Positions 42,686 through 56,688 of a stretch of 64,000 bases of DNA are shown here, one piece after another. The stretch is from positions 1,107,272-1,171,271 of the forward strand of contig NZ_JAQMHX010000001.1 of assembly GCF_028331445.1 (NCBI RefSeq), given 5' to 3'. Source of the stretch: Candidatus Phyllobacterium onerii (GTDB taxonomy: Bacteria > Pseudomonadota > Alphaproteobacteria > Rhizobiales > Rhizobiaceae). The notes below the pieces were generated by a model. That model was not told the DNA's origin and ran no database searches. It saw only the letters and a list, made by a program, of their open reading frames with translations. The number at the start of each line of letters is the position of its first letter. Positions within the stretch are counted from its first letter, which is position 1. Made by a program: the position numbers and the translations under genes.

Positions 42686-43114
42686 ATGGCTAAGAAAGTA
42701 GCAGGCCAGCTCAAGCTGCAGGTTTCGGCAGGATCGGCAACACCGTCCCCGCCGATCGGACCGGCGCTTGGTCAGCGTGGCATCAACATCATGGAATTCT
42801 GCAAGGCCTTCAATGCGGCCACGCAGGAACTGGAAAAGGGTTCGCCCATTCCGGTCGTAATTACATACTATCAGGACAAGTCCTTCACGTTCGCGATGAA
42901 GACGCCGCCGGTGTCTTACTTCCTGAAGAAGGCCGCAAACCTGAAGTCGGGTTCGAAAGAGCCGGGCAAGGTCGTTGCCGGCAAGATCTCGCGCGACAAG
43001 GTGCGTGAAATCGCTCAGGCGAAGATGAAAGACCTGAACGCAGCGGACGTTGAAGCCGCCATGCGTATGGTTGAAGGTTCTGCCCGTTCGATGGGCCTGG
43101 AAGTGGTGGGCTAA
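42686..43114 (+). CDS. rplK: 50S ribosomal protein L11
   Basis: A 142-residue protein with the [21 protein letters not shown]-terminal signature and the [16 protein letters not shown] rRNA-binding region. It is part of the GTPase-associated centre. It is followed by rplA after four bases. Confidence 0.97.
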   Translation: MAKKVAGQLKLQVSAGSATPSPPIGPALGQRGINIMEFCKAFNAATQELEKGSPIPVVITYYQDKSFTFAMKTPPVSYFLKKAANLKSGSKEPGKVVAGKISRDKVREIAQAKMKDLNAADVEAAMRMVEGSARSMGLEVVG

Positions 43115-43118
43115 GACG

Positions 43119-43817
43119 ATGGCAAAACTATCAAAGCGTGTAGCGAAAGTTCGTGAAGGTGTCGACCGTAACAAGCTGTATGACCTGACCTCGGCAATTG
43201 CCATGGTCAAGGAGCGTGCTGTTGCCAAGTTCGACGAGACGATCGAAGTTGCAATGAACCTCGGTGTTGATCCTCGCCATGCGGACCAGATGGTTCGTGG
43301 TGTCGTCAATCTGCCGAATGGCACTGGCCGTACAGTTCGCGTTGCCGTGTTCGCTCGTGGTCCGAAGGCTGATGAAGCCAAGGCCGCCGGTGCAGACATC
43401 GTCGGTGCGGAAGACCTGTTCGAGATCGTCAATGGCGGCAAGATCGATTTCGATCGCTGCATTGCCACACCGGACATGATGCCGCTCGTTGGCCGTCTCG
43501 GTAAGGTTCTCGGCCCGCGCGGCATGATGCCGAACCCGAAGGTCGGCACGGTTACGACAGATGTTGCGGCTGCCGTGAAGGCTTCCAAGGGCGGCGCAGT
43601 CGAGTTCCGCGTCGAGAAGGCCGGTATCATTCACGCCGGCGTCGGCAAGGCATCCTTCGATGCCAAGGCGCTGGAAGAGAACATCAAGGCATTCGCCGAT
43701 GCCGTCACCAAGGCAAAGCCGACTGGCGCCAAGGGTGACTACGTCAAGCGCGTCGCGATTTCCTCGACGATGGGTGCTGGTGTAAAGATCGATCCAGCAA
43801 CAGTACGCATTGCGTAA
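43119..43817 (+). CDS. rplA: 50S ribosomal protein L1
   Basis: A 232-residue protein starting [15 protein letters not shown]. The longer frame from 43050 overlaps rplK and is not used. It has the [16 protein letters not shown] motif and the [18 protein letters not shown]-terminus. L1 binds the 23S stalk and commonly represses the L11 operon mRNA. Confidence 0.97.
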   Translation: MAKLSKRVAKVREGVDRNKLYDLTSAIAMVKERAVAKFDETIEVAMNLGVDPRHADQMVRGVVNLPNGTGRTVRVAVFARGPKADEAKAAGADIVGAEDLFEIVNGGKIDFDRCIATPDMMPLVGRLGKVLGPRGMMPNPKVGTVTTDVAAAVKASKGGAVEFRVEKAGIIHAGVGKASFDAKALEENIKAFADAVTKAKPTGAKGDYVKRVAISSTMGAGVKIDPATVRIA

Positions 43818-43862
43818 GTGTTGATTGAAGTTTCAGGCTTAGCTGTTTGAAACAAAATAATT

Positions 43863-43908
43863 CCAGGCCCTTCGGGGCCTGGATAACCGGATGCAAATCC
43901 GGTTATCC
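43863..43908 (+). promoter_or_regulatory. Tandem hairpins in the L10 leader
   Basis: CCAGGCCC (43863-43870) pairs with GGGCCTGG (43875-43882) over a four-base loop. GGATAACCGG (43881-43890) pairs with CCGGTTATCC (43899-43908). The arms share two bases, so the hairpins are mutually exclusive at the junction. This fits an attenuator or L10-type leader. There is no T-run. Confidence 0.6.
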
Positions 43909-44161
43909 TGTCCGAGATTGCGGGTGGTTCGCCTTAATTCGTCAGAACCCGCATGAGACGTGGAAAAACTTTGGTTAAAGGGCTTAGCCCGATGAACAAG
44001 GTTCGAACCGTAGTTGCCTTTCGCTTGCAGCCGATCTCGGCGAAGCAGGGGGGACAGGATCCTCAAGTGCTGTGTGGTTTAGGTCTTCGGACTGAAGACT
44101 TGCAGCAAAAGGCAACCCGGCAGTAACGCAATCTCGCGTTTCTGCCAAATGGAGAGAGACA
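43909..44161 (+). promoter_or_regulatory. rplJ leader, probable L10/L12 autoregulatory region
   Basis: About 250 bp separate the hairpins from rplJ, with the G-rich GCAGGGGGGACAGGATCC stretch and several potential stems. In many bacteria an L10-L12 binding leader lies here. Folding was not computed. Confidence 0.45.
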
Positions 44162-44680
44162 GTGGAAAAAGCGGAAAAGCGCGAATTCGTCGCGTGGCTG
44201 AATGGGGTCTTCAAGGACTCTGGTTCAGTTGTCGTGGCCCACTATACCGGTCTCACCGTTGCGCAACTGAGCGATCTTCGCTCCAAGATGCGTGATGCTG
44301 GTGGCACCGTTAAAGTCGCGAAGAACCGCCTTGCCAAGATCGCTCTTCAGGGCACGGATTCGGAAGGCATCGCTGACCTGTTCACAGGTCAGACACTCGT
44401 TGCTTATTCCAACGATCCGATAGCGGCACCAAAGATCGCCATTGAATTTGCCAAGGGTAACGAAAAGCTCGTCATCCTCGGTGGTTCGATGGGAGCAACA
44501 ACTCTCGATCCGGATGGGGTAAAGGCACTTGCTGCACTTCCATCTCTCGACGAGTTGCGCGCAAAGCTGGTTGGTATGATCCAGACACCGGCTTCTCGCA
44601 TTGCTCAGGTCGTCAACGCACCGGCAGCTCAGCTTGCCCGCGTTTTTGGCGCCTATGCCCGGAAGGACGAAGCGGCATAA
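44162..44680 (+). CDS. rplJ: 50S ribosomal protein L10
   Basis: A 172-residue protein starting with GTG (GGAGAGAGACA upstream). It shows the [20 protein letters not shown] start and [13 protein letters not shown]. It is the base of the L12 stalk and represses its own operon in many bacteria. Confidence 0.96.
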   Translation: MEKAEKREFVAWLNGVFKDSGSVVVAHYTGLTVAQLSDLRSKMRDAGGTVKVAKNRLAKIALQGTDSEGIADLFTGQTLVAYSNDPIAAPKIAIEFAKGNEKLVILGGSMGATTLDPDGVKALAALPSLDELRAKLVGMIQTPASRIAQVVNAPAAQLARVFGAYARKDEAA

Positions 44681-44727
44681 GGCCGTTCTCGCTGTCAATA
44701 TATCGAACCTTGTAAAGGAATACCAAA

Positions 44728-45105
44728 ATGACTGATCTCGCAAAGATCGTAGATGACCTGTCCAACCTGACTGTTCTTGAAGCTGCTGAACTTTCGAAGC
44801 TTCTTGAAGAGAAGTGGGGCGTTTCTGCTGCTGCTCCGGTTGCTGCTGCTGCCGCTGCCGGCGGTGGTGCAGTTGCTGCTGCAGTTGAAGAGAAGACTGA
44901 ATTCGACGTCGTTCTGACCGAAGCCGGACCTAACAAGATCAACGTGATCAAGGAAGTCCGCGCTATCACCGGTCTCGGCCTCAAGGAAGCCAAGGACCTC
45001 GTTGAAGCTGCTCCTAAGGCAGTCAAGGAAGGCGTTAACAAGGAAGAATCTGACAAGATCAAGGCACAGCTCGAAGCAGCTGGCGCCAAGGTCGAACTCA
45101 AGTAA
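44728..45105 (+). CDS. rplL: 50S ribosomal protein L7/L12
   Basis: A 125-residue protein with the N-terminal dimer domain ([20 protein letters not shown]), an Ala-rich hinge ([19 protein letters not shown]) and the C-terminal factor-binding domain ([19 protein letters not shown]). It recruits translation GTPases. Confidence 0.97.
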   Translation: MTDLAKIVDDLSNLTVLEAAELSKLLEEKWGVSAAAPVAAAAAAGGGAVAAAVEEKTEFDVVLTEAGPNKINVIKEVRAITGLGLKEAKDLVEAAPKAVKEGVNKEESDKIKAQLEAAGAKVELK

Positions 45106-45118
45106 ACCTTGCACTATT

Positions 45119-45161
45119 GGCGGGCAGGGCAACCTGTCCGCCAACTACCCTCCACGGAGGG
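45119..45161 (+). promoter_or_regulatory. Hairpins between rplL and rpoB
   Basis: GGCGGGCAGG (45119-45128) pairs with CCTGTCCGCC (45133-45142) over a GCAA tetraloop, one G-T wobble only. CCCTCC (45148-45153) pairs with GGAGGG (45156-45161). There is no T-run. In enterobacteria this gap holds an attenuator and RNase III site that lowers rpoBC relative to the r-proteins; the same role is inferred. Confidence 0.6.
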
Positions 45162-45290
45162 CCCGGTACTCAACCCTTTTCCTGATGGCAATTTCGCTGC
45201 TTTCAGGAAACGGGTTTTGTCCCGTTCACGGGGCCGCATGAGCGGTTTTAAGAAACAGGCCAGTTTCTGGCATAAAGACGAGGAGCGACG

Positions 45291-48200
45291 ATGGCTCAGA
45301 CCCATTCTTTCAATGGTCGTAGGCGCGTACGCAAGTTTTTCGGTAAGATTCCGGAAGTCGCAGAGATGCCGAACCTCATCGAGGTTCAGAAGGCTTCCTA
45401 CGATCAGTTTCTGATGGTGGAAGAGCCCAAGGGCGGGCGTTTGGACGAAGGTCTGCAGGCTGTGTTCAAGTCTGTTTTCCCGATCCAGGATTTCTCGGGT
45501 GCTTCCATGCTCGAATTCGTCAAGTACGAGTTCGAATCTCCAAAATTCGACGTTGACGAATGCCGTCAGCGCGATCTGACTTATGCTGCGCCACTCAAGG
45601 TGACGCTGCGCCTCATCGTGTTTGATATCGATGAGGATACAGGCGCGAAGTCGATCAAGGACATCAAGGAACAGGACGTTTACATGGGCGATATGCCGCT
45701 CATGACCGATAACGGCACGTTCATTGTAAACGGCACCGAGCGCGTGATCGTATCGCAGATGCATCGTTCGCCGGGCGTCTTCTTCGATCACGACAAGGGC
45801 AAGACGCATTCATCCGGCAAGCTGCTGTTTGCTGCGCGCGTCATCCCCTATCGCGGTTCCTGGCTCGACATCGAATTTGATGCCAAGGACGTCGTTTATG
45901 CGCGTATCGACCGCCGCCGCAAGATCCCTGCGACGTCGCTGTTGATGGCGCTTGGCATGGATTCGGAAGAAATCCTGTCGACTTTCTACAACACGCTCAC
46001 GTTTAACCGCGATGGCGACACTTGGCGTATTCCGTTCTCCGTGGATCGCTTCCGCGGCTTCAAGGCTACCACGGACGTCGTGGATGCCGATACGGGCGAG
46101 GTTGTTCTCGAAACAGGCAAGAAGCTGACGGCACGCAGTGCCAAGCAGCTTGCTGAAAAGGGCCTGAAATTCATCAAGGCGACAGAAGACGATCTGCTCG
46201 GCACTTATCTCGCCGAAGATATCGTCAACATGGAGACGGGTGAAGTTTATCTCGAAGCCGGTGATGAACTGGACGAGAAGACACTCAAGGTCCTGCTCGA
46301 CACGGGCGTCTCCGAGATCAACATTCTCGATATCGATCACGTCAATATTGGGCCGTATATCCGCAACACCCTTGCCGTTGACAAGAACGAGAACCGCCAG
46401 GACGCGCTGTTCGACATCTACCGCGTCATGCGTCCGGGTGAACCGCCAACGATCGACTCCGCCGAAGCAATGTTCAAGTCGTTGTTCTTCGACAGTGAGC
46501 GTTACGATCTTTCGGCTGTTGGCCGAGTCAAGATGAACATGCGTCTCGATCTCGATGCGGAAGACACCGTTCGCATCCTGCGCAAGGAAGACATCCTGGC
46601 TGTCGTCAAGATGCTGGTTGATCTGCGCGATGGCCGCGGCGAAATCGACGACATCGACAATCTCGGCAACCGCCGTGTGCGTTCGGTCGGCGAATTGATG
46701 GAAAACCAGTACCGTGTTGGTCTGCTCCGCATGGAGCGCGCCATCAAGGAGCGTATGTCGTCCATCGAAATCGACACGGTAATGCCGCAGGACCTGATCA
46801 ACGCGAAGCCGGCAGCCGCCGCTGTTCGTGAGTTCTTCGGTTCCTCGCAGCTTTCGCAGTTCATGGATCAGACCAACCCGCTGTCCGAGATCACGCACAA
46901 GCGTCGTCTTTCGGCATTGGGACCTGGCGGTTTGACCCGCGAGCGCGCCGGCTTCGAAGTCCGCGACGTTCATCCGACGCATTACGGCCGTATCTGCCCT
47001 ATTGAAACGCCGGAAGGCCCCAATATCGGTCTGATCAACTCGCTCGCAACCTTTGCCCGGGTCAACAAGTACGGCTTTATTGAAAGCCCGTACCGCAAGA
47101 TCATCGACGGCAAGGTCACGGACGACGTGGTTTATCTGTCGGCGATGGAAGAAGCCAAGTATCACGTGGCACAGGCCAATGTGGAACTCGACGCTTCCGG
47201 TGCATTCACGGACGAATTCGTTGTCTGCCGTCATGCGGGTGAAGTTCTGATGGCGCCGCGTGAAAACGTGGATCTGATGGACGTTTCGCCGAAGCAGCTT
47301 GTCTCGGTTGCAGCAGCGCTCATTCCGTTCCTTGAAAACGATGACGCCAACCGCGCTCTGATGGGCTCGAACATGCAGCGTCAGGCCGTTCCGCTGGTTC
47401 GTGCCGAAGCGCCGTTTGTTGGAACGGGCATGGAGCCGGTCGTCGCTCGCGACTCCGGCGCCGCAATCGGCGCGCGCCGTACCGGTATCGTCGATCAGGT
47501 CGACGCGACCCGTATCGTTATCCGTGCGACGGAAGATCTCGTACCGGGCAAGTCGGGCGTCGATATCTATCGCCTGATGAAGTTCCAGCGTTCGAACCAG
47601 AACACCTGCATCAATCAGCGTCCGCTGGTTCGTGTCGGTGACCGGATCGAGAAGGGTGACATCATCGCTGATGGTCCTTCGACGGATCTGGGCGATCTGG
47701 CGCTCGGCCGCAACGTGCTCGTCGCGTTCATGCCGTGGAATGGCTACAACTACGAAGATTCCATCCTTCTTTCTGAAAAGATCGTTTCGGATGACGTCTT
47801 CACCTCGATCCATATCGAGGAGTTCGAAGTCATGGCCCGCGACACGAAGCTCGGACCGGAAGAAATCACGCGCGACATTCCGAACGTTTCGGAAGAAGCG
47901 CTGAAGAACCTGGACGAAGCCGGCATTGTCTATATCGGCGCGGAAGTTCAGCCGGGCGATATCCTTGTCGGCAAGATCACACCGAAGGGCGAAAGCCCGA
48001 TGACCCCGGAAGAGAAGCTTCTGCGAGCCATCTTCGGTGAGAAGGCTTCGGACGTACGGGACACCTCGATGCGCATGCCGCCCGGGACCTACGGTACAGT
48101 TGTGGAAGTTCGCGTTTTCAATCGCCACGGCGTTGAAAAGGACGAACGCGCCATGGCGATCGAACGCGAGGAAATCGAGCGTTTGGCCAAGGACCGCGAC

Positions 48201-49448
48201 GACGAACAGGCGATCCTTGACCGCAACGTCTATGGCCGTCTGGCCGACGTTCTCGATGGCAAGTCTGCTGTTGCCGGACCGAAGGCGTTCAAGAAGGGCA
48301 CTGTCGTTACACAGGACGTCATGGGCGAATACCCACGTTCGCAATGGTGGCAGTTTGCTGTCGAGGACGAGAAGATCCAGGGCGAAATCGAAGCTCTGCG
48401 CAACCAGTACGACGACTCCAAGAAATTGCTCGAGCAGCGTTTCATGGACAAGGTCGAAAAGGTCCAGCGCGGCGACGAGATGCCTCCAGGCGTCATGAAG
48501 ATGGTCAAGGTCTTTGTCGCTGTGAAGCGCAAGATCCAGCCAGGCGACAAGATGGCTGGCCGTCACGGCAACAAGGGCGTTGTTTCGCGTATCGCTGCTG
48601 TTGAGGATATGCCGTTCCTTGAAGACGGAACGCATGTCGATATCGTGCTCAATCCGCTTGGCGTGCCAAGCCGCATGAATGTCGGGCAGATCCTCGAAAC
48701 GCATCTGGGCTGGGCTTGCGCCGGAATGGGCAAGAAGATCGGGGAACTGATCGAGGCCTACAAGGCACAGCACGCACAGGGTGAACAGGGCGACATTGCA
48801 CCGCTGAGAATGACGATTGAATCGATCATTCCGGACAATGACCGCAACGAGCCGGTTCGCAACTATGACGATGAGAGCATCATTCGTCTTGGCGAACAGA
48901 TGAAGCGTGGCGTTTCGATTGCAACGCCGGTGTTTGACGGTGCGCATGAACCGGACATCAATGTGATGCTGGAACAGGCGGGCCTGCATTCTTCAGGTCA
49001 GTCGACGCTTTATGACGGACGTACGGGTGAGACTTTCGATCGTCAGGTGACCGTCGGCTACATCTACATGCTGAAGCTGCACCATCTGGTCGACGACAAG
49101 ATCCACGCCCGTTCGATCGGACCTTACTCGCTCGTTACCCAGCAGCCTCTGGGTGGTAAAGCCCAGTTCGGCGGTCAGCGCTTCGGTGAAATGGAGGTCT
49201 GGGCCCTGGAAGCATACGGTGCGGCTTACACGCTGCAGGAAATGCTTACGGTCAAGTCCGACGACGTCGCCGGTCGTACGAAGGTTTACGAAGCAATCGT
49301 CCGTGGCGACGATACTTTCGAAGCCGGCATTCCGGAGAGCTTCAACGTTCTCGTCAAGGAAATGCGCTCGCTCGGTCTCAATGTCGAGCTGGACGATACT
49401 CGTGCCCAAGAACAGCAACAGCAGGCATTGCCTGACGCTGCAGAGTAA
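45291..49448 (+). CDS. rpoB: RNA polymerase beta subunit
   Basis: A 1385-residue beta subunit. It begins [20 protein letters not shown] and carries a wild-type-looking rifampicin region ([20 protein letters not shown] followed by [11 protein letters not shown]), so no common resistance change is seen. It ends with a typical [20 protein letters not shown] clamp region and a Gln-rich tail. AGGAG precedes the ATG. rpoC follows after 141 bp. Confidence 0.98.
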   Translation: MAQTHSFNGRRRVRKFFGKIPEVAEMPNLIEVQKASYDQFLMVEEPKGGRLDEGLQAVFKSVFPIQDFSGASMLEFVKYEFESPKFDVDECRQRDLTYAAPLKVTLRLIVFDIDEDTGAKSIKDIKEQDVYMGDMPLMTDNGTFIVNGTERVIVSQMHRSPGVFFDHDKGKTHSSGKLLFAARVIPYRGSWLDIEFDAKDVVYARIDRRRKIPATSLLMALGMDSEEILSTFYNTLTFNRDGDTWRIPFSVDRFRGFKATTDVVDADTGEVVLETGKKLTARSAKQLAEKGLKFIKATEDDLLGTYLAEDIVNMETGEVYLEAGDELDEKTLKVLLDTGVSEINILDIDHVNIGPYIRNTLAVDKNENRQDALFDIYRVMRPGEPPTIDSAEAMFKSLFFDSERYDLSAVGRVKMNMRLDLDAEDTVRILRKEDILAVVKMLVDLRDGRGEIDDIDNLGNRRVRSVGELMENQYRVGLLRMERAIKERMSSIEIDTVMPQDLINAKPAAAAVREFFGSSQLSQFMDQTNPLSEITHKRRLSALGPGGLTRERAGFEVRDVHPTHYGRICPIETPEGPNIGLINSLATFARVNKYGFIESPYRKIIDGKVTDDVVYLSAMEEAKYHVAQANVELDASGAFTDEFVVCRHAGEVLMAPRENVDLMDVSPKQLVSVAAALIPFLENDDANRALMGSNMQRQAVPLVRAEAPFVGTGMEPVVARDSGAAIGARRTGIVDQVDATRIVIRATEDLVPGKSGVDIYRLMKFQRSNQNTCINQRPLVRVGDRIEKGDIIADGPSTDLGDLALGRNVLVAFMPWNGYNYEDSILLSEKIVSDDVFTSIHIEEFEVMARDTKLGPEEITRDIPNVSEEALKNLDEAGIVYIGAEVQPGDILVGKITPKGESPMTPEEKLLRAIFGEKASDVRDTSMRMPPGTYGTVVEVRVFNRHGVEKDERAMAIEREEIERLAKDRDDEQAILDRNVYGRLADVLDGKSAVAGPKAFKKGTVVTQDVMGEYPRSQWWQFAVEDEKIQGEIEALRNQYDDSKKLLEQRFMDKVEKVQRGDEMPPGVMKMVKVFVAVKRKIQPGDKMAGRHGNKGVVSRIAAVEDMPFLEDGTHVDIVLNPLGVPSRMNVGQILETHLGWACAGMGKKIGELIEAYKAQHAQGEQGDIAPLRMTIESIIPDNDRNEPVRNYDDESIIRLGEQMKRGVSIATPVFDGAHEPDINVMLEQAGLHSSGQSTLYDGRTGETFDRQVTVGYIYMLKLHHLVDDKIHARSIGPYSLVTQQPLGGKAQFGGQRFGEMEVWALEAYGAAYTLQEMLTVKSDDVAGRTKVYEAIVRGDDTFEAGIPESFNVLVKEMRSLGLNVELDDTRAQEQQQQALPDAAE

Positions 49449-49589
49449 AAAGGGAAGGGTGCGCGGCATTGCTCGCGCACCCGACCAGTTTTTCGGGCCG
49501 CTGAGGAAGCGGCATTTGATCTAGATGGACCCGCGGCGGCGGATATCCATCGCAAGTAGAGGGCACTCTTTGCCCCATGGAGAAACGGC

Positions 49590-53798
<4,209 letters not shown>

Positions 53799-53823
53799 GC
53801 TGGCAGCCAACACCAGACCAAGA

Positions 53824-53855
53824 GGCCGCTCGGAGCAATCCGCGGCGGCCTTTTT
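53824..53855 (+). terminator. Rho-independent terminator after rpoC
   Basis: GGCCGC (53824-53829) pairs with GCGGCC (53845-53850), followed by five Ts. It ends the rpoBC unit, so the downstream LAP genes are separate. Confidence 0.85.
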
Positions 53856-53903
53856 CATGACGGTCTCAATCGAGCACAACTAAAATTCTACTAAGAATGG
53901 AAA

Positions 53904-53987
53904 TTCTTGCGCCAGAATCGGCATTTCTTGTGCAGGTTTCGGCGGTTCTTATGTGGGATTCGAGTCTTCTCGTGCGAAAACCTTGCA
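53904..53987 (+). repeat. Degenerate 21-bp tandem repeat, four copies
   Basis: TTCTTG-type units start at 53904, 53925, 53946 and 53967, exactly 21 bp apart: TTCTTGCGCCAGAATCGG, TTCTTGTGCAGGTTTCGG, TTCTTATGTGGGATTCG, TTCTCGTGCGAAAACC. The units diverge at the 3' side. The repeat lies in the 342-bp gap between rpoC and the minus-strand hypothetical gene, where no gene is credible. Confidence 0.6.
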
Positions 53988-54140
53988 GGGATCGATTTGA
54001 GCTATCCAAAAACCAAACCGTTCGATGCAGAGCTCAAGTGTGCGTCATCCGTCGAGGCTCAGAGAGGTGGTGCGCATGCCGTCAGCTCAACCGTAGACTG
54101 CGGTAGACATAATTGAACGTATGACGAGAAAGCCCAATCC

Positions 54141-54422
54141 CTACTCGTTGAACTCGATCAGCGCCGCTTGGCCGGTGAGGGCGGTTTTCCATGCAGAGAG
54201 GTGCGGTTCTTCTTCGGGCTCTTCGGTCAGCGTGCCGATCTCCAGAAGCTCGGCTTCCTCATAGCCGGAATTGGCGAGAATCTTCAGCGCCAGTTCTACC
54301 AGCCCGTCGGCATCGTCGTTCATCAGCAGCAGGTGAACCTGGCGCGGCTCGTCATCCTTGTCCTTCCAGACATCGGCAACGATGAGATGAACTGTTTTTG
54401 CTTCCGCATTGTCCGATGGCAT
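54141..54422 (-). CDS. Small acidic hypothetical protein
   Basis: A 93-residue acidic protein (MPSDNAEAKTVHLIVADVWK, then a PEEEP-containing tail ending LIEFNE). I use the ATG at 54422; the frame opens at a TTG 21 bases earlier. The family is unknown. It lies 17 bp after the stop of the ABC exporter on the same strand, so it may be an ancestral rpoC neighbour or part of the LAP unit, perhaps for self-protection. Confidence 0.6.
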   Translation of the reverse strand: MPSDNAEAKTVHLIVADVWKDKDDEPRQVHLLLMNDDADGLVELALKILANSGYEEAELLEIGTLTEEPEEEPHLSAWKTALTGQAALIEFNE

Positions 54423-54439
54423 AGAATTGGTTCCCAATT

Positions 54440-56188
54440 TCAACGTGACTCAGTTTCTACTAAGATCGTGCCGTTTATGAAATCAGAATATTCTTTTATG
54501 CCGAGGAGCTCGATATGGGTTCCATGATGAGTTTTTCCAGGTTCCAGCAAATAGAGGACGGCGTCATTCGGTTCGATGAGCCCTGTGTCGTGGGTAACTA
54601 TGATTTCGGTCTGCCGGCCTTTCCGGTTGTTAAGCGCGGCAACCACGCGTGTTCTGTTTACTTCATCAAGGGAAGCTGTCGGCTCGTCCAACAGCAGGAG
54701 GTTGGAAGGTTTGAGTAGCGCGCGAGCCAAGGATATGCGTTGTTTCTCGCCACCGGACAATCTGTTGCCGCGCTCCCCCACCGTCGGCTCATTCTCGTCT
54801 CGATGCCGGTTCATAACGTCATTCAATCCCAATTCGGACATGATGGCATCAATTGCACCCTTCGATGCGTTGGAGCCGAGTGCGATATTTTCTCTGATTG
54901 TCAGGTCAAACAAAAGGCAATCCTGATAGGCCACTGCGATACCATTTCGGAATGCTTCTGAATTCGCCTCCGTCACGTCGACAGACTCGATGGTGAGATG
55001 TCCGCTCGATACAGGGACCAAACAACCAAGCACTCGAAGAAGACTACTTTTCCCCATACCGGAAGCACCGACGATAAACAGGCGGCTGGCCGGCGCGACC
55101 GAACGGTCCAGGGCAATGATCACGGGAGTCGTACCTATCGTCACACCCACATTAGTGAGTTGCAGAGCCCAGGGTCTGCTGGTCACTGGCAAATGAGAAC
55201 TCTGCGTTGCAGGAATTGGATGTTCCGCCAGAAGACGCATCAGCAGAGCCGCTTCTCCGGCGGAAGCATGTATTTCCCGATAAACACGCGCCAATGTTTC
55301 TACCGGCTGGAGCAGCCGGACAATATAGGTATTGATGAGCACAAGCTCGCCAACTGTGAGAGTTCCCGCGGATACGTCGAGCGCGCCACGCCACAAGACC
55401 CAGATCACAACACCGCCGAATATAAGCGTTTGCAGTACGCCGTAATAAACACGCTGCGTGAAGGTCACTTTCCAGTGTTCGTCGTTTATCTTCAGTTTTT
55501 TGTTGAGCTGTTCAATGATTGCCGGGCGCAGGTTTGCTTGTTGAACATGATCCACATTGGCAACAGCATCGAGACCATATGTCCAAGCTTGAGTCCCGCT
55601 CCCCATTGCACTTTCTGTGGCTGTCCGTATGCGTTCCGCTGACAGGTTTGCCAGATATCCATAAACGGCAAGAGCGGCGATCAACAATATGGCAATCCAG
55701 GGATCAACCATAAATGCTATCACACAGGCTGCGATAGTGAGCTCGACGATTGTCGGTGCAATGGAGAAAGCAAGGCTCGATGTAATGTCTCTTATGGCGT
55801 CGAGGCCTTTTTCAACGATACGCCCAATCTCATGCGACGTGTGTTGCCGCATCACATAATAGGGGAGTGAAAGCGCGTGATTGAACACTTCCAATGTGAG
55901 ATGCCGCTGCAGGCGCAGATTAAATGGGCCAAATGTCAGCCATTCGAATTGCGAAATGACGGAAGCAACAAGGAGGCTCACCGAGAACGCCAGTATCAGC
56001 GATACACCGGTCGCCGAGCCCTTTCCCTCAGACAAAAGATCAATGCCCATTGCGAACAATATGGGAATGGCAGACATCGTCGCGCTGACGACAGTGATGG
56101 TTCCGATCAAAAACAGCAGTAGCGCGAATTGTCTTTTGCTTTGGAATGTCAGGGAAAACACATAGTTGAATACATTGGCCTTGTTCAT
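54440..56188 (-). CDS. ABC exporter (fused permease-ATPase) of the LAP cluster
   Basis: A 582-residue half-transporter: six transmembrane helices (about residues 15-290), then an ATPase with Walker A GASGMGKSS, signature LSGGEKQR, Walker B LLLLDEPTAS and the switch VTHDT. The start at 56188 (MNKANVFNYVFSL) has GGAATAT upstream; an upstream ATG at 56236 has no good site. It is divergent from the precursor gene. In LAP clusters such pumps export the modified peptide and give self-protection. Confidence 0.9.
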   Translation of the reverse strand: MNKANVFNYVFSLTFQSKRQFALLLFLIGTITVVSATMSAIPILFAMGIDLLSEGKGSATGVSLILAFSVSLLVASVISQFEWLTFGPFNLRLQRHLTLEVFNHALSLPYYVMRQHTSHEIGRIVEKGLDAIRDITSSLAFSIAPTIVELTIAACVIAFMVDPWIAILLIAALAVYGYLANLSAERIRTATESAMGSGTQAWTYGLDAVANVDHVQQANLRPAIIEQLNKKLKINDEHWKVTFTQRVYYGVLQTLIFGGVVIWVLWRGALDVSAGTLTVGELVLINTYIVRLLQPVETLARVYREIHASAGEAALLMRLLAEHPIPATQSSHLPVTSRPWALQLTNVGVTIGTTPVIIALDRSVAPASRLFIVGASGMGKSSLLRVLGCLVPVSSGHLTIESVDVTEANSEAFRNGIAVAYQDCLLFDLTIRENIALGSNASKGAIDAIMSELGLNDVMNRHRDENEPTVGERGNRLSGGEKQRISLARALLKPSNLLLLDEPTASLDEVNRTRVVAALNNRKGRQTEIIVTHDTGLIEPNDAVLYLLEPGKTHHGTHIELLGIKEYSDFINGTILVETESR

Positions 56189-56362
56189 AACGATATTCCA
56201 AATATATAAGTGATACACGGATGCAATCTTATGCAACCTAACTCCATTCGTATTACATTATCGAAATTTCACGCGTTAACCCATAGGACTATCGTAGTAT
56301 ATAAATGAATTTCAAATAATATATGCTTCTATTTGTAGCGAAATCTTCCAAGGAGGTTTGGA
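56189..56362. promoter_or_regulatory. Divergent promoter region of the LAP cluster
   Basis: A 174-bp AT-rich gap lies between the exporter start (minus) and the precursor start (plus). It must hold promoters in both directions. AAGGAGG (56350-56356) is the precursor's ribosome site. I see no operator with confidence. Confidence 0.55.
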
Positions 56363-56575
56363 GTGTTAATTCATTTTCTAAGTCCAGGGCAATTCGGCGA
56401 TCAGGTTGACTTTGTAGAAGATAGCAACGCGACGATGGTGTTTGGCGGGTCGAGTGGCGTAAGCCCAAGCAGCTCATCCTCCAGTAGCAGCGCAAAGTGC
56501 GATAGCAGCAGCCGTTGCGGTGCATCGGGCAAGAGCAGCAGTTCGTCAAGCTCCACCAAGGGCTTCGGCGGTTAA
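56363..56575 (+). CDS. LAP (azole-modified) peptide precursor
   Basis: A 70-residue precursor starting at GTG with AAGGAGG six bases upstream. The leader is about 29 residues (MLIHFLSPGQFGDQVDFVED then SNATMVFGG), followed by a core of about 41 residues with 22 Ser, 2 Cys and 1 Thr: runs of eight Ser and seven Ser, then KCDSSSRCGASGK, and GFGG at the end. Ser and Cys before small residues are the usual sites for oxazole and thiazole formation. It is followed by McbB-, McbC- and YcaO-type genes. The leader/core boundary is inferred from GG. Confidence 0.88.
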   Translation: MLIHFLSPGQFGDQVDFVEDSNATMVFGGSSGVSPSSSSSSSSAKCDSSSRCGASGKSSSSSSSTKGFGG

Positions 56576-56581
56576 GCGGGA

Positions 56582-56614
56582 GAGGCGGTGCGCAGCAACC
56601 GGGTGTGCCGCCTC
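56582..56614 (+). terminator. Attenuator-like hairpin after the precursor
   Basis: GAGGCGG (56582-56588) pairs with CCGCCTC (56608-56614), extended by wobble pairs, just after the precursor stop. A short T-run (CTATTTT) follows. Such hairpins commonly let precursor mRNA exceed the enzyme mRNA in RiPP clusters; that use is inferred. Confidence 0.55.
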
Positions 56615-56688
56615 CTTCACCTATTTTAACATTTCAAGATGGCGCCGAGCAGAGGCGTTAGGGACCGCTGTAAATCCAGAGATCGACG

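Noticed and set aside
45810..48989. 1059-codon open frame antisense to rpoB
   Set aside because: rpoB on the other strand is certain, and long antisense frames are common in GC-rich, codon-biased genes. The translated product is His/Arg/Asp-rich with no family likeness.
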